From positions 371,001-435,000 of the forward strand of contig NZ_CP144906.1 in assembly GCF_036699995.1 (NCBI RefSeq): a stretch of 64,000 nucleotides of DNA, read 5' to 3'. The stretch comes from Clostridium beijerinckii. GTDB lineage: Bacteria; Bacillota; Clostridia; Clostridiales; Clostridiaceae. Of this stretch, positions 42,952-50,163 are shown one piece after another. How positions within the stretch are numbered: the stretch's first letter is position 1; every line of letters begins with the position of its first letter. Under the pieces are notes generated by a model that ran no database searches, was not told the DNA's origin, and saw nothing but the letters and a program-made list of their open reading frames with translations. The position numbers and the translations under genes are program-made.

Positions 42952-43551
42952 ATGAAAATACCAGCAATATGTGATAATTGTAAATCAATATTCCCATCTA
43001 TGGTTGAAATTAATAATAGTCTTAATATTACATTGGGATCTGGAATAGTTAATTGCCCTTTTTGTGGTAAAATTGCTCATATGATGAATGGTACATTTAA
43101 TATAGTAGGAGATACAATAAGTGTATTAAAAGCAGGAAACGTTACAAGAGATAACATGACTTTGCTACTTTCTATATTAGAAAATAATAAGAACGCTAAT
43201 TCACCAGATAAAATTAAAGAAGAAATAAATAAAAATATACCTGAATTAAATATATTAGGTGATTTAATACCTAAAACAAGAACAGAATTATATGCATTTA
43301 TACAGTTGCTTATAATGATTATACAAACATTTATAATGTTGAACTCACAAAATAATAATATTAATATAGAAGAAGCGTTTTATCAAACCAACTACAATAT
43401 AAATCAAAATGAACATATTAATAGTGAAACAGATAAAATTATAAAGACAAAAATAGGCAGAAATGAATCATGTCCATGTGGTAGCGGAAAGAAATATAAA
43501 AACTGTTGTTTGAGAAAAAAGGAAATATCAATAACAAACTCATTAAATTAA
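42952..43551 (+). CDS. SEC-C motif protein, accessory gene
   Basis: 199 aa, AAGGAGATG site. An N-terminal zinc ribbon (CDNCKSIFPS and NCPFCGK at about residues 7-40), a middle helical and hydrophobic stretch (LYAFIQLLIMIIQTFIML near 105-122), and a C-terminal SEC-C zinc knuckle (RNESCPCGSGKKYKNCCLRK). The gene lies alone between the hydrolase and lysis genes and differs from phage structural genes; function unknown, possibly a defence or host-modifying gene. Confidence 0.75.
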   Translation: MKIPAICDNCKSIFPSMVEINNSLNITLGSGIVNCPFCGKIAHMMNGTFNIVGDTISVLKAGNVTRDNMTLLLSILENNKNANSPDKIKEEINKNIPELNILGDLIPKTRTELYAFIQLLIMIIQTFIMLNSQNNNINIEEAFYQTNYNINQNEHINSETDKIIKTKIGRNESCPCGSGKKYKNCCLRKKEISITNSLN

Positions 43552-43633
43552 TATTTAGGGCTATCTAAAATTTAAAATTAAATACGCAATAGGAAAAAAT
43601 GGCGAGCAATTAAATAAAAAAATATAAGCAATA

Positions 43634-43661
43634 TTAAGAGCCTTTAGAGGTTCTTTTTTGT
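43634..43661 (+). terminator. Terminator before the lysis genes
   Basis: Stem AAGAGCC / GGTTCTT with a short loop, then TTTTT, closing the SEC-C gene transcript. Confidence 0.6.
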
Positions 43662-43702
43662 TGCTTATTTTTATACAAAATTTGAAGCAGGGAAGGTGCT
43701 AT

Positions 43703-44023
43703 ATGAATGATTGTAAAGATTGTATTCGTGTTAAAAACTTAGAGGACAAAATAAAAGCTCTTTGGCATCAAGTTGAAGAGAGTAAAGCTGAGAGAAAAGA
43801 ACTTAGTGAAAGGGTAGGAGAACTTGAGCGTAAGTCTGATGTTACAGAGGAAAAATTTGATAGACTTTTTAATGCAATCGAAGCTATTGAAAAGAATATT
43901 GAAAAAATAGCAAATAAACTAGAAGCATTAGAAAGTAAACCAGGTCAAAATTGGAATGAACTAATAAAAACAATTATTGTTGTAGGAGTTACTGCAGCAG
44001 TGACTTATTTAATACAAAAATAG
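43703..44023 (+). CDS. xhlA: XhlA-like holin-associated protein
   Basis: 106 aa from ATG 43703 after GGGAAGGTG; the frame opened at 43658 lies in the terminator. Coiled coil from about residue 10 to 80 (heptads in RVGELERKSDVTEEKFDRLFNAIEAIEKNIEKIANKLEALE) and one C-terminal transmembrane segment (IIVVGVTAAVTYLIQ), the layout of haemolysin XhlA proteins of phage lysis cassettes. Confidence 0.8.
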   Translation: MNDCKDCIRVKNLEDKIKALWHQVEESKAERKELSERVGELERKSDVTEEKFDRLFNAIEAIEKNIEKIANKLEALESKPGQNWNELIKTIIVVGVTAAVTYLIQK

Positions 44024-44040
44024 AAAAGGTGGAATGTAAG

Positions 44041-44481
44041 ATGATAAGAACAGCATTAAGGTTAATAATTAAGGTGTTAGAAAGCAGATTGGTTAAAAGT
44101 GGATTAGAAGAAGCTATATTAAAGAACAAAAATTATATTACTGTAGGTAAAGCTGTTTGGAATATAGTAGATGAACAATTCAGAATTTCAAAGACTGTAG
44201 AAGAAAAACTTGAGAGTAAAGCAGATATGTTTGACAAGTTAGTATTAGCAAAGTTTCCAGAGCTAAGTCAAGATGATGCGGCAGAAATCAGGCAAAGTAT
44301 TGCCGGAGAGATAAATCAAGGAAAAGCAGCGGTTGTAGATAATTCTACTTTACTTAAGCAATTGCAAGATGATAACACTAATTTAAAAGCTGAATTAGCA
44401 GCATTAACAGAACAATTTAATAAAGTTCAAGAACTAGTTGCTAAACCATCTGCTACAGATACACAAGAAGCAACAGCTTAA
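44041..44481 (+). CDS. Lysis-cassette protein, unknown
   Basis: 146 aa from ATG 44041 after AAAAGGTGG. A weakly amphipathic N-terminal helix (TALRLIIKVLESRLV), then helical sequence and a C-terminal coiled coil (LLKQLQDDNTNLKAELAALTEQFNKVQEL). Position between XhlA and the amidase suggests a holin or holin partner (LLH-like), but a clear transmembrane segment is missing. Confidence 0.6.
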   Translation: MIRTALRLIIKVLESRLVKSGLEEAILKNKNYITVGKAVWNIVDEQFRISKTVEEKLESKADMFDKLVLAKFPELSQDDAAEIRQSIAGEINQGKAAVVDNSTLLKQLQDDNTNLKAELAALTEQFNKVQELVAKPSATDTQEATA

Positions 44482-44535
44482 TTTTTAAGTATCCATATAC
44501 TTAATTATATTTTATTTAAAAGGAGTGATAATTAT

Positions 44536-45300
44536 ATGAAAATAGGTTTAAGGGCTGGTCATAGCGATAATTGCACAGGAGCAGTTGGGATTGTAGACGA
44601 GCATGAAGAAATGAAAGAATATTATATAGCAGTTAAATCAGTATTAGAGCAATATGGACATACTGTTATTGATTGTAATTCCAATGCAAACACACAGACA
44701 GGAGAATTAAGCGAAGGGGCTAATAAAGCTAATTCAGCTAATTGTGATTTGTTTATTTCATTGCACATGAATTGCTTTGACGGTTCAGCACATGGTACAG
44801 AGGTACTTGTATCGAGTCAGTCAAGCACTGCGTATCAGTATGCTCAAAGGCTAGTAAATAACTTTGCAGAGTTAGGTTTTACTAATCGTGGCGTTAAATT
44901 TGAAAGCCTATATGAAATGAATCATATTAGTTGTGGAAATTTTATCTCAGAGATTTGTTTTTGCGATTCTCAACAGGATATGGATATTTATAATAAATAT
45001 TCTTGGGAACAATTAGCACATATTCTATGTAACGCAATTGATTCAAATATTCCAAAGGATGCTACAGGAGCAACAACAAGCGATAAAGGATATGTGGTTA
45101 CTAACTATTTACCTCATTCATCTGACTCATATGATGGTGTGGATATTAGTTATATTTTATCTTATTTCAATGGAATTAAGTGTTATGTTCGTGGAAATTC
45201 AAAGGGAGTATGGATTGAAACACAATATTTAGATATAAATAAGTGTAATGAATTAAAAAATACATTAGGCAGCTGGTTTTATTCTATTGAAACAAAGTAA
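44536..45300 (+). CDS. Endolysin: N-acetylmuramoyl-L-alanine amidase (Amidase_3)
   Basis: 254 aa, AAAGGAGTG site. The catalytic domain has zinc ligands in RAGHSDN (His 9), an early Glu, SLHMN near 76 and the ISEICFCD Glu near 140. After residue 180 a C-terminal SPOR-like wall-binding domain (YVVTNYLPHSSDSYDGVDISYIL, GVWIETQYLD). It cuts between MurNAc and L-alanine at the end of the lytic cycle. No signal peptide, so it needs the holin. Confidence 0.9.
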   Translation: MKIGLRAGHSDNCTGAVGIVDEHEEMKEYYIAVKSVLEQYGHTVIDCNSNANTQTGELSEGANKANSANCDLFISLHMNCFDGSAHGTEVLVSSQSSTAYQYAQRLVNNFAELGFTNRGVKFESLYEMNHISCGNFISEICFCDSQQDMDIYNKYSWEQLAHILCNAIDSNIPKDATGATTSDKGYVVTNYLPHSSDSYDGVDISYILSYFNGIKCYVRGNSKGVWIETQYLDINKCNELKNTLGSWFYSIETK

Positions 45301-45414
45301 ATTTGCTTAAAATTTTATACTATTTAAGAAACTATTTTGAACTTAATTATATTTTATCTTTATTATAATTAAAATAAGTAAAACTTATAGCGGTTCAGTG
45401 TTTTTGAGTCAAAG

Positions 45415-45472
45415 ATATAGAGCGAGAGAAGAATATACTTAATATATCCATCCTCTCGCTCTATATTTTATT
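45415..45472 (+). terminator. Terminator of the late operon
   Basis: 14-bp perfect stem, ATATAGAGCGAGAG (45415-45428) with CTCTCGCTCTATAT (45453-45466), then TTTATTT. Strong intrinsic terminator after the endolysin. Confidence 0.85.
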
Positions 45473-45540
45473 TAGATATGGAGTTTGATCTTGTGCTTTT
45501 AGTAGTAGGTTTTTATAATTTGTTTTCTTATAATTTTACC

Positions 45541-45578
45541 TATATGATACCACGTATATTCATTTGTGGTATCATATA
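45541..45578. terminator. 13-bp inverted repeat, possible terminator for the minus-strand ORF
   Basis: TATATGATACCAC pairs with GTGGTATCATATA. It lies at the end of a short minus-strand ORF and faces the late-operon terminator. Function inferred. Confidence 0.45.
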
Positions 45579-45596
45579 AGCCCTGTTTACTACTAA

Positions 45597-45719
45597 CTAT
45601 CTTATAACTTCATATACAAGAAAAATAATACTATTACTAGCATTAAAGTATAAAAAGAGAAAGATAATAAGAAGTATATAACAGGATTAGTTTTTTTCTT
45701 CCTATTACATTTTGGCATA
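45597..45719 (-). CDS. Candidate small membrane peptide
   Basis: 40 aa, basic N-terminus (PKCNRKKKTNP) followed by a hydrophobic stretch (VIYFLLSFLFLYF). GGAGGT lies four bases before the ATG on the minus strand. It resembles the size and layout of small toxic membrane peptides, but no antitoxin RNA can be shown. Confidence 0.35.
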
Positions 45720-45895
45720 AGGACCTCCACATATATTTTTATTAACAATTACAATATTAACAGATATCAAGAATTTATTCAACAATAAATTAATAATTTA
45801 TCAAAAAATACTACATATATTTAACAAAATGAAAACTTAAATATATTTTGTTTGCATAACATGATATATTTAATTCTACAAAGGGGTGGCACATT

Positions 45896-46021
45896 ATGAA
45901 GTTTTCAGAGATAAAGAATTGCAAAGATTGTCCATACACGAAATGTCTGCTTAGAACAGATCAAGACTTTTCTATTTGTCCGGTTGAAGCCCAAAAGCGA
46001 AAATCAGAAAAAACAGATTAG
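45896..46021 (+). CDS. Small cysteine-rich protein, unknown
   Basis: 41 aa, AAGGGGTGG site. Four cysteines in NCKDCPYTKC and SICPVEA could bind zinc or an iron-sulphur cluster. Single gene with its own terminator at 46155. Not recognised. Confidence 0.6.
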   Translation: MKFSEIKNCKDCPYTKCLLRTDQDFSICPVEAQKRKSEKTD

Positions 46022-46154
46022 ATTATAATATTAACATAAAGTGTATTTAAATATTTGTTTTAATATAGTATTTCAATTATCAATAAAATAAGGTGTAAAA
46101 GCAGTAGCTGGACCATTGTTAAAAGCTATTGGAGCATAATGATATATAAGCTAT

Positions 46155-46200
46155 AAAGGTAGATTAGGTATGGATACTTAATCTACCTTTTATTTTTTTT
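46155..46200 (+). terminator. Terminator after the small Cys-rich gene
   Basis: 12-bp stem AAAGGTAGATTA / TAATCTACCTTT followed by TATTTTTTTT. The 46022-46572 gap has no gene besides this hairpin, the next hairpin and a copy of the RNA motif. Confidence 0.82.
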
Positions 46201-46207
46201 GCATGAA

Positions 46208-46257
46208 AAAAGAGATAGCGAAAGAATCAGGTGAATGACAGTAAAGCTATCTCTTTT
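46208..46257. other. 12-bp inverted repeat
   Basis: AAAAGAGATAGC pairs with GCTATCTCTTTT across a 26-nt loop, just downstream of the previous terminator; a second terminator or a small structured RNA. Confidence 0.5.
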
Positions 46258-46331
46258 GGATTAATTAATGTTATGTTTTAGTTATTAACACTAGTTGAAT
46301 AAATTATACGTAAGATTATAAAAAATAAAAA

Positions 46332-46385
46332 GGCAGTGACCTAAATCACCACCAGTCCATTTTGCAATTTTATTATACCTATAAG
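46332..46385 (+). ncRNA. Degenerate copy of the GGCAGC RNA motif
   Basis: Shares GGCAG, CCACCA, GCAA and TATA spacing with the two clear copies at 47158 and 49915, but lacks the 3' half of the outer stem. It lies upstream of a small membrane protein gene. Weak on its own. Confidence 0.35.
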
Positions 46386-46508
46386 AAATACTTAATTCAA
46401 TAGGAAAAATATACATTAAAGCTAATGAATAATAGCATTTAAATTACTGCTATACCTATTCTAATATAAATTCCTTTAATAATACACTTCATAATTTAAT
46501 TATTGTAT

Positions 46509-46536
46509 TTGACAAAATTACCATATATTATACAAT
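46509..46536 (+). promoter_or_regulatory. Promoter of the small membrane protein gene
   Basis: TTGACA, 16-nt spacer, TACAAT, 37 bp before the ATG. Confidence 0.65.
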
Positions 46537-46572
46537 TGAATTACCAACTAATATTAAGGAGGTGGGGGAACG

Positions 46573-46701
46573 ATGGGTTATATATTCATAGCGATAGTTG
46601 TATTGGCATTAATAGGTGGCATAATAAACGAAGTTAATAAAAATAAAGCAAATGCGTATTTAGCTAAAAAGTACGATGAAGAAAAGAAAAAAGGTAAATA
46701 G
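46573..46701 (+). CDS. Small single-span membrane protein
   Basis: 42 aa; GGAGGTGGGG site. N-terminal transmembrane segment (YIFIAIVVLALIGGII) followed by a charged cytoplasmic tail (KKYDEEKKKGK). It has its own promoter and terminator. Function unknown. Confidence 0.65.
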   Translation: MGYIFIAIVVLALIGGIINEVNKNKANAYLAKKYDEEKKKGK

Positions 46702-46704
46702 TAG

Positions 46705-46740
46705 AAGCTAGGATTTAATTTCCTAGCTTTATTTTTTTTG
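46705..46740 (+). terminator. Terminator after the small membrane protein
   Basis: 9-bp stem AAGCTAGGA / TCCTAGCTT and a long T run. The following 46741-47157 has no gene; it contains two related ATGCTTTC..TTAT stretches near 46770 and 46965. Confidence 0.82.
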
Positions 46741-47157
46741 TCTATATTTATGAAAAAGCGTTTCAAAAAATGCTTTCCTTATAGATATGAATTTCAAGCC
46801 TGCTCTAGTATTTCTTATTGATATTTGCATGAATCGCAGTAAATAAGCACTTAAGCCTATAAAATAGCTAATTATGATCTAATATGCTCAATATTTCTCT
46901 AAAATCTGAATTTTAAAATTTAAAATAGGATATGTAACTCATCATATAAAAGCAATTTCTGAAATGCTTTCTTATATATTATCGGTTCTGTATATAATTC
47001 TTAAAAAATATTTCTTAAAAATTCCCTACAGAAAAACTTGAATAAAATGAAAATCTTTTAAATAGTATAGATGCAATATTTTTATTTATATAAAGAAGGT
47101 GTTTATGTGTTTTTTAATTCAAGTTGAATATTAGAATTATTTTTATTAAAAAAGAAA

Positions 47158-47220
47158 GGCAGCAACATGAAAGTTACCACCAATCCCTCAGCAAGATTAG
47201 TATAACTTAAAGTTGCTTCC
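47158..47220 (+). ncRNA. GGCAGC structured RNA motif, copy upstream of Xer gene
   Basis: Outer stem GG.AGCAAC (47158-47166) with GTTGCT.CC (47212-47220, one C/T mismatch); inner stem AAGTTA (47171-47176) with TAACTT (47203-47208). The loop between has CCACCA and GCAAGATTAGTA. The copy at 49915 has the same layout with a compensated inner stem. It ends about 20 nt before the recombinase GTG, so it is a leader. Confidence 0.6.
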
Positions 47221-47240
47221 ATAACAAGGAGGAATTTTAT

Positions 47241-48254
47241 GTGAATTTTGAGTACAAAAACTGTAATGATGAACTAAGTGTAATCCTAACTGGAAGGTTA
47301 ACAGTAGAGTTACCAGAACTGGAAGTTAATCTTCAGAAGCAACTAAATATTAAGCGAATTATAGATGAAGTGTTATATAAGTATGAGGTAACCACCAAGG
47401 AAACTTCATTAGTGGCTTCAGATATAGAGGCAAAAGCAGGGCTATATTTAGCATGTAAGAAATTAGAAGGTATCAGTGAAAAAACTATTTATAACTATAG
47501 GCTAGAATTACAACATTTAAATGATTTCTTTAATAAGCCAGTAACAACCATTAATAGCATGGATATTAGAATGTATATGGCCAGTATAGCTAAAGGTGTA
47601 CAAGAAAATACATTAAATACTAAAATGGTGCCTATTCGTGACTTTTTTCAATGGCTTCAAGATGAAGAATATATAATCAGTAATCCTACTAAGAAAGTTA
47701 AGTCTGTTAAGGAACCTATCAGAGAAAGGGATCCACTTACAGATAAGCAAGTGGAAATAATAAGAGAAGGTCTTGCAGATATAAGAGATAAGGCAATCTT
47801 TGAATTTCTACTGGCCACTGGATGTAGATTAAGTGAATTAACAGGAATAAAGATAAGCGATTTAGACATGGAGAGAATGACATTACTGGTAATAGGAAAA
47901 GGGAATAAGCAGAGGCGAGTCTATTTCAATGATCGTACTAAAATAGTCTTAGAAAAATATTTATATAGCAGAAAAGGCGAATGCGAATATTTATTTTGCA
48001 GCAGCAGAAGGCCTTACAATAAATTAAAGCAAAGAGCTGTTCAATTGATAATAGAGAAGATAGAAAATAAAACTAATCCCGGAAAGCATTTATATCCCCA
48101 TATCTTTAGGCATACATTTGCTACAAAGGCTCTTAATTATATGCCACTAGAAAGTGTACAGGCATTACTTGGACATTCACAAATTAGTACAACCCTTATT
48201 TATGCAAAGACAAATGAAGCTAATACAGAGTTCATGTATAGGAAAATTGGGTAG
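47241..48254 (+). CDS. Xer-type tyrosine recombinase (plasmid/phage)
   Basis: 337 aa, GTG start after AACAAGGAGG (an ATG two bases earlier in another frame hits TGA at once). SAM-like N-terminal domain at about 65-150, catalytic domain with ATGCRLSE (Arg), HIFRHTFATK (H-x-x-R), LLGHSQISTT and catalytic Tyr in LIYAKT. It is distinct from the integrase at the left end. Together with the neighbouring Rep and Par genes it probably resolves plasmid multimers or inserts a module; it is preceded by the RNA motif and followed by inverted-repeat sites. Confidence 0.9.
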   Translation: MNFEYKNCNDELSVILTGRLTVELPELEVNLQKQLNIKRIIDEVLYKYEVTTKETSLVASDIEAKAGLYLACKKLEGISEKTIYNYRLELQHLNDFFNKPVTTINSMDIRMYMASIAKGVQENTLNTKMVPIRDFFQWLQDEEYIISNPTKKVKSVKEPIRERDPLTDKQVEIIREGLADIRDKAIFEFLLATGCRLSELTGIKISDLDMERMTLLVIGKGNKQRRVYFNDRTKIVLEKYLYSRKGECEYLFCSSRRPYNKLKQRAVQLIIEKIENKTNPGKHLYPHIFRHTFATKALNYMPLESVQALLGHSQISTTLIYAKTNEANTEFMYRKIG

Positions 48255-48265
48255 AGTATAGGTTC

Positions 48266-48361
48266 TAAATATGCAACTTATAATAAGTTCTATTTGTATA
48301 ACTCCAATTTTAAATATTAGTTCCAAATATAGAAATCCAGTTAGGTTTCATTTTTGGAACT
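48266..48361. repeat. Inverted-repeat cluster after the Xer gene, candidate recombination site
   Basis: A 15-bp palindrome AACTTATAATAAGTT (48275-48289) follows AAATATGC. Downstream AGTTCCAAA (48319-48327) pairs with TTTGGAACT (48353-48361), then TGCATATATT mirrors the first ATATGCA. Such dyads next to a tyrosine recombinase gene suggest its target site; no direct proof. Confidence 0.45.
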
Positions 48362-48420
48362 GCATATATTACTTAAGCTTATATTAATTACTTGTCTATA
48401 CTACTTACTGTATTTGAGTA

Positions 48421-48460
48421 AAAAAATAAGACACCAGATTAATCTAATGTCTTATTTTTT
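48421..48460. terminator. Bidirectional terminator
   Basis: AAAAAATAAGAC pairs with GTCTTATTTTTT around an inner AGATTAATCT palindrome. It can stop both the Xer gene (+) and the RHH gene (-). Confidence 0.78.
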
Positions 48461-48613
48461 AGTGTTCTTATAGATATCGAATAATTGTTCTATGAACTCA
48501 CCCATAGAGCAATCAAGATCAAGAATTTCTTTTTTCATATCCTTTTTCACATCTTTATCAATAAGTACAGTTAATTTTTCTCTATTTTCATTTTTAGATA
48601 TTTTTTTATCCAT
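48452..48613 (-). CDS. Ribbon-helix-helix protein (CopG/Arc-like)
   Basis: 53 aa, GGAG upstream of the ATG on the minus strand. EKLTVLIDKDVKKDMKKEILDLDCSMGEFIEQLFDIYK has the beta strand and two helices of RHH DNA-binding proteins. Divergent from the Rep-like gene; may control its copy number. Confidence 0.72.
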   Translation of the reverse strand: MDKKISKNENREKLTVLIDKDVKKDMKKEILDLDCSMGEFIEQLFDIYKNTKK

Positions 48614-48683
48614 TTAATCAACTCCATAATTAACTTATAAATTAATTATACCACAAAGTAAATAAAAAGTATAATAAAAATAG

Positions 48684-48745
48684 TTGACTTATACGGCAAA
48701 ATGATTTAATATTATTTTATACAGTAAAATGATTTATACGGCAAG
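48684..48745 (+). promoter_or_regulatory. Rep promoter with TTATACGGCAAAATGATT repeats
   Basis: TTGACT (48684-48689), 17-nt spacer, TAATAT (48707-48712). Three copies of TTATAC(G/A)G(C/T)AA begin at 48689, 48717 and 48734 and cover the promoter and leader. They may be iterons or operators for the protein encoded downstream. Confidence 0.65.
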
Positions 48746-48765
48746 AAAAAGGAGGTGGAACTGAT

Positions 48766-49404
48766 ATGACTAAAGATTATCTAAAATTTAGAAATGCAAT
48801 TAAAAAAGATGAAAACCTATCTCTAGAAGAAAGCTATATGCTGGAACTTATCTTTGATTATTACAATATATCAGTTGGATATGCTTATCCAGGTTATGAA
48901 ATACTCATGTCTGATCTAAAAACTAAAAGAAAAGCTAAGGTTTCTAAATTATTAAAATCTTTAGTTAAGAAAGGTTACATCTCAATAACTAAGGTTGGAA
49001 AGAAAAATACTTATAAACTATTAAAATACTTATTTTTAAATAATCCTCTAGATAGTGATGGAAAGCCACCAATAGATGGTCAAGTACATTTCTCTGAAAT
49101 AACAGATGAAGAACAGGAAGTAATTGATTTAGGATTCACACAGAAGCAAGCTAAAAGCCTATTACAAGTTGCTAAAGATAAGGTAGATAAAATAGTAAAA
49201 GCATTTAATTATGCAACTGAGAAGGGGGCAGATAATCTATATAGTTACACTTTATGGGCAATAAACAACATAAATAAAATTAAAAATACTTTAAAGCCAA
49301 TAGAAGAAAATGGATGGAATCCAAAAAGCAAGTTTGATAACTTTCCTGGAAGAGAATATGATTGGGATTCATTAGAAAAAAGATTGCTAGGATGGGAAGT
49401 TTAG
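48766..49404 (+). CDS. Winged-helix Rep/DnaD-like protein
   Basis: 212 aa, AAGGAGGTGG site. An N-terminal winged-helix domain (residues about 15-90: LSLEESYMLELIFDYYNISVGYAYPG, KVSKLLKSLVKKGYISITKVGKKNTY) fits plasmid replication initiators of the HTH_36 type. A DnaD-like C-terminus includes LGFTQKQAKSLLQVAKDKVDKIVKAFNYATEKGADNLYSYTLWAINN. Direct repeats in its promoter support autoregulation or origin binding. Best guess: plasmid replication protein; an accessory transcription factor cannot be excluded. Confidence 0.65.
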   Translation: MTKDYLKFRNAIKKDENLSLEESYMLELIFDYYNISVGYAYPGYEILMSDLKTKRKAKVSKLLKSLVKKGYISITKVGKKNTYKLLKYLFLNNPLDSDGKPPIDGQVHFSEITDEEQEVIDLGFTQKQAKSLLQVAKDKVDKIVKAFNYATEKGADNLYSYTLWAINNINKIKNTLKPIEENGWNPKSKFDNFPGREYDWDSLEKRLLGWEV

Positions 49405-49421
49405 AAAGGATGTGTTAAGTT

Positions 49422-49772
49422 ATGGAAAGAATAGTCGTTGCTTATAGTAGGCATGACAATTTAGGGAATGATTACGAAGATAATTACAAATATGAAGCTC
49501 GTAGAATTATTGATGAGGTTGCAGACCATATAAGAGAAAACAAAGATACTTGCATAACAAGTTTATTTGCTGAAATGAAAGAAGTTAAATGGGAAGAATC
49601 TGGGGATATTGAGCCAGTATATTCTTTAGCAATAAATGAAAAATATCTTTTGCAGTTTAAGATTAATGAACTTATGAAAATAGGTAATTCAAAAAGAATA
49701 GCAAAAAGATTAAATGAGATCATATCTAAAAAAAATAAATACAAGCAGGTAAATTATTATGTTAATGATTAA
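49422..49772 (+). CDS. Hypothetical protein of the plasmid-like module
   Basis: 116 aa, AAAGGATGTG site, 17 bp after the Rep gene. Charged helical protein (YEARRIIDEVADHIRENKDTC and IAKRLNEIISKKNKYKQ). No family recognised. Confidence 0.65.
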   Translation: MERIVVAYSRHDNLGNDYEDNYKYEARRIIDEVADHIRENKDTCITSLFAEMKEVKWEESGDIEPVYSLAINEKYLLQFKINELMKIGNSKRIAKRLNEIISKKNKYKQVNYYVND

Positions 49773-49911
49773 AGATTATTTAGAGGAAAGTTTAAAAAAC
49801 TTGCATATAGCAGAAGGATTAAACATTAAGGAGAACCTACTAACTCAGGATAAAGTAAATAAGTTACTTGAAATAGAAAAACAATTAAGAGAATTAATTA
49901 ATGAAAAATAA
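49759..49911 (+). CDS. Small helical protein, unknown
   Basis: 50 aa, starting inside the end of the previous gene. Mostly one or two helices (KDYLEESLKNLHIAEGLN, KVNKLLEIEKQLRELINEK). A second ATG at 49765 is possible. It ends four bases before the second RNA motif. Confidence 0.55.
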   Translation: MLMIKDYLEESLKNLHIAEGLNIKENLLTQDKVNKLLEIEKQLRELINEK

Positions 49912-49914
49912 AAA

Positions 49915-49973
49915 GGCAGCAGCATTAAGCTACCACCATATCTCGCAAATATAGTATAGCTTAAAGTTGCTCC
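49915..49973 (+). ncRNA. GGCAGC structured RNA motif, copy upstream of Par module
   Basis: Outer stem AGCAGC (49918-49923) with GTTGCT (49966-49971), extended by GG/CC; inner stem TTAAGCTA (49925-49932) with TAGCTTAA (49957-49964). Loop CCACCA...GCAAATATAGTA matches the copy at 47158. Compared with that copy the inner stem has U-A changed to C-G on both sides. Ends about 20 nt before a small membrane protein gene. Confidence 0.62.
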
Positions 49974-49995
49974 TAAAATCAAGGAGTAATTTAAT

Positions 49996-50148
49996 ATGAA
50001 AATACCACCACACGACCAATTAATACTAGCAGGAGAAGTTTTGGTAAAATGGGGATTTTGGATGATTGTCTATGGAGCTATAACGATGTGTATTGGATTA
50101 GCAATTATAGTAATTTTAAATAAGCAAAATATAAAATATTTAAGATAG
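49996..50148 (+). CDS. Small membrane protein
   Basis: 50 aa, AAGGAGTAA site. Hydrophobic from about 20 to 42 (FWMIVYGAITMCIGLAIIVIL) with a basic C-terminus. Sits between the RNA motif and the actin-like gene. Function unknown. Confidence 0.62.
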   Translation: MKIPPHDQLILAGEVLVKWGFWMIVYGAITMCIGLAIIVILNKQNIKYLR

Positions 50149-50163
50149 AAAGGAAAGGGTTTT

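Noticed and set aside
45038..45232. 64-aa plus-strand ORF inside the endolysin
   Set aside because: Out-of-frame overlap with the conserved C-terminal domain and no ribosome site.
46080..46140. Short peptide frame VKAVAGPLLKAIGA as a bacteriocin
   Set aside because: No start codon or ribosome site in frame, and an upstream stop closes it; probably chance.
47114..47146. Nine-codon ORF before the Xer gene as a leader peptide
   Set aside because: GAAGGTG precedes the ATG, but there is no run of regulatory codons and no attenuator stem tied to it.
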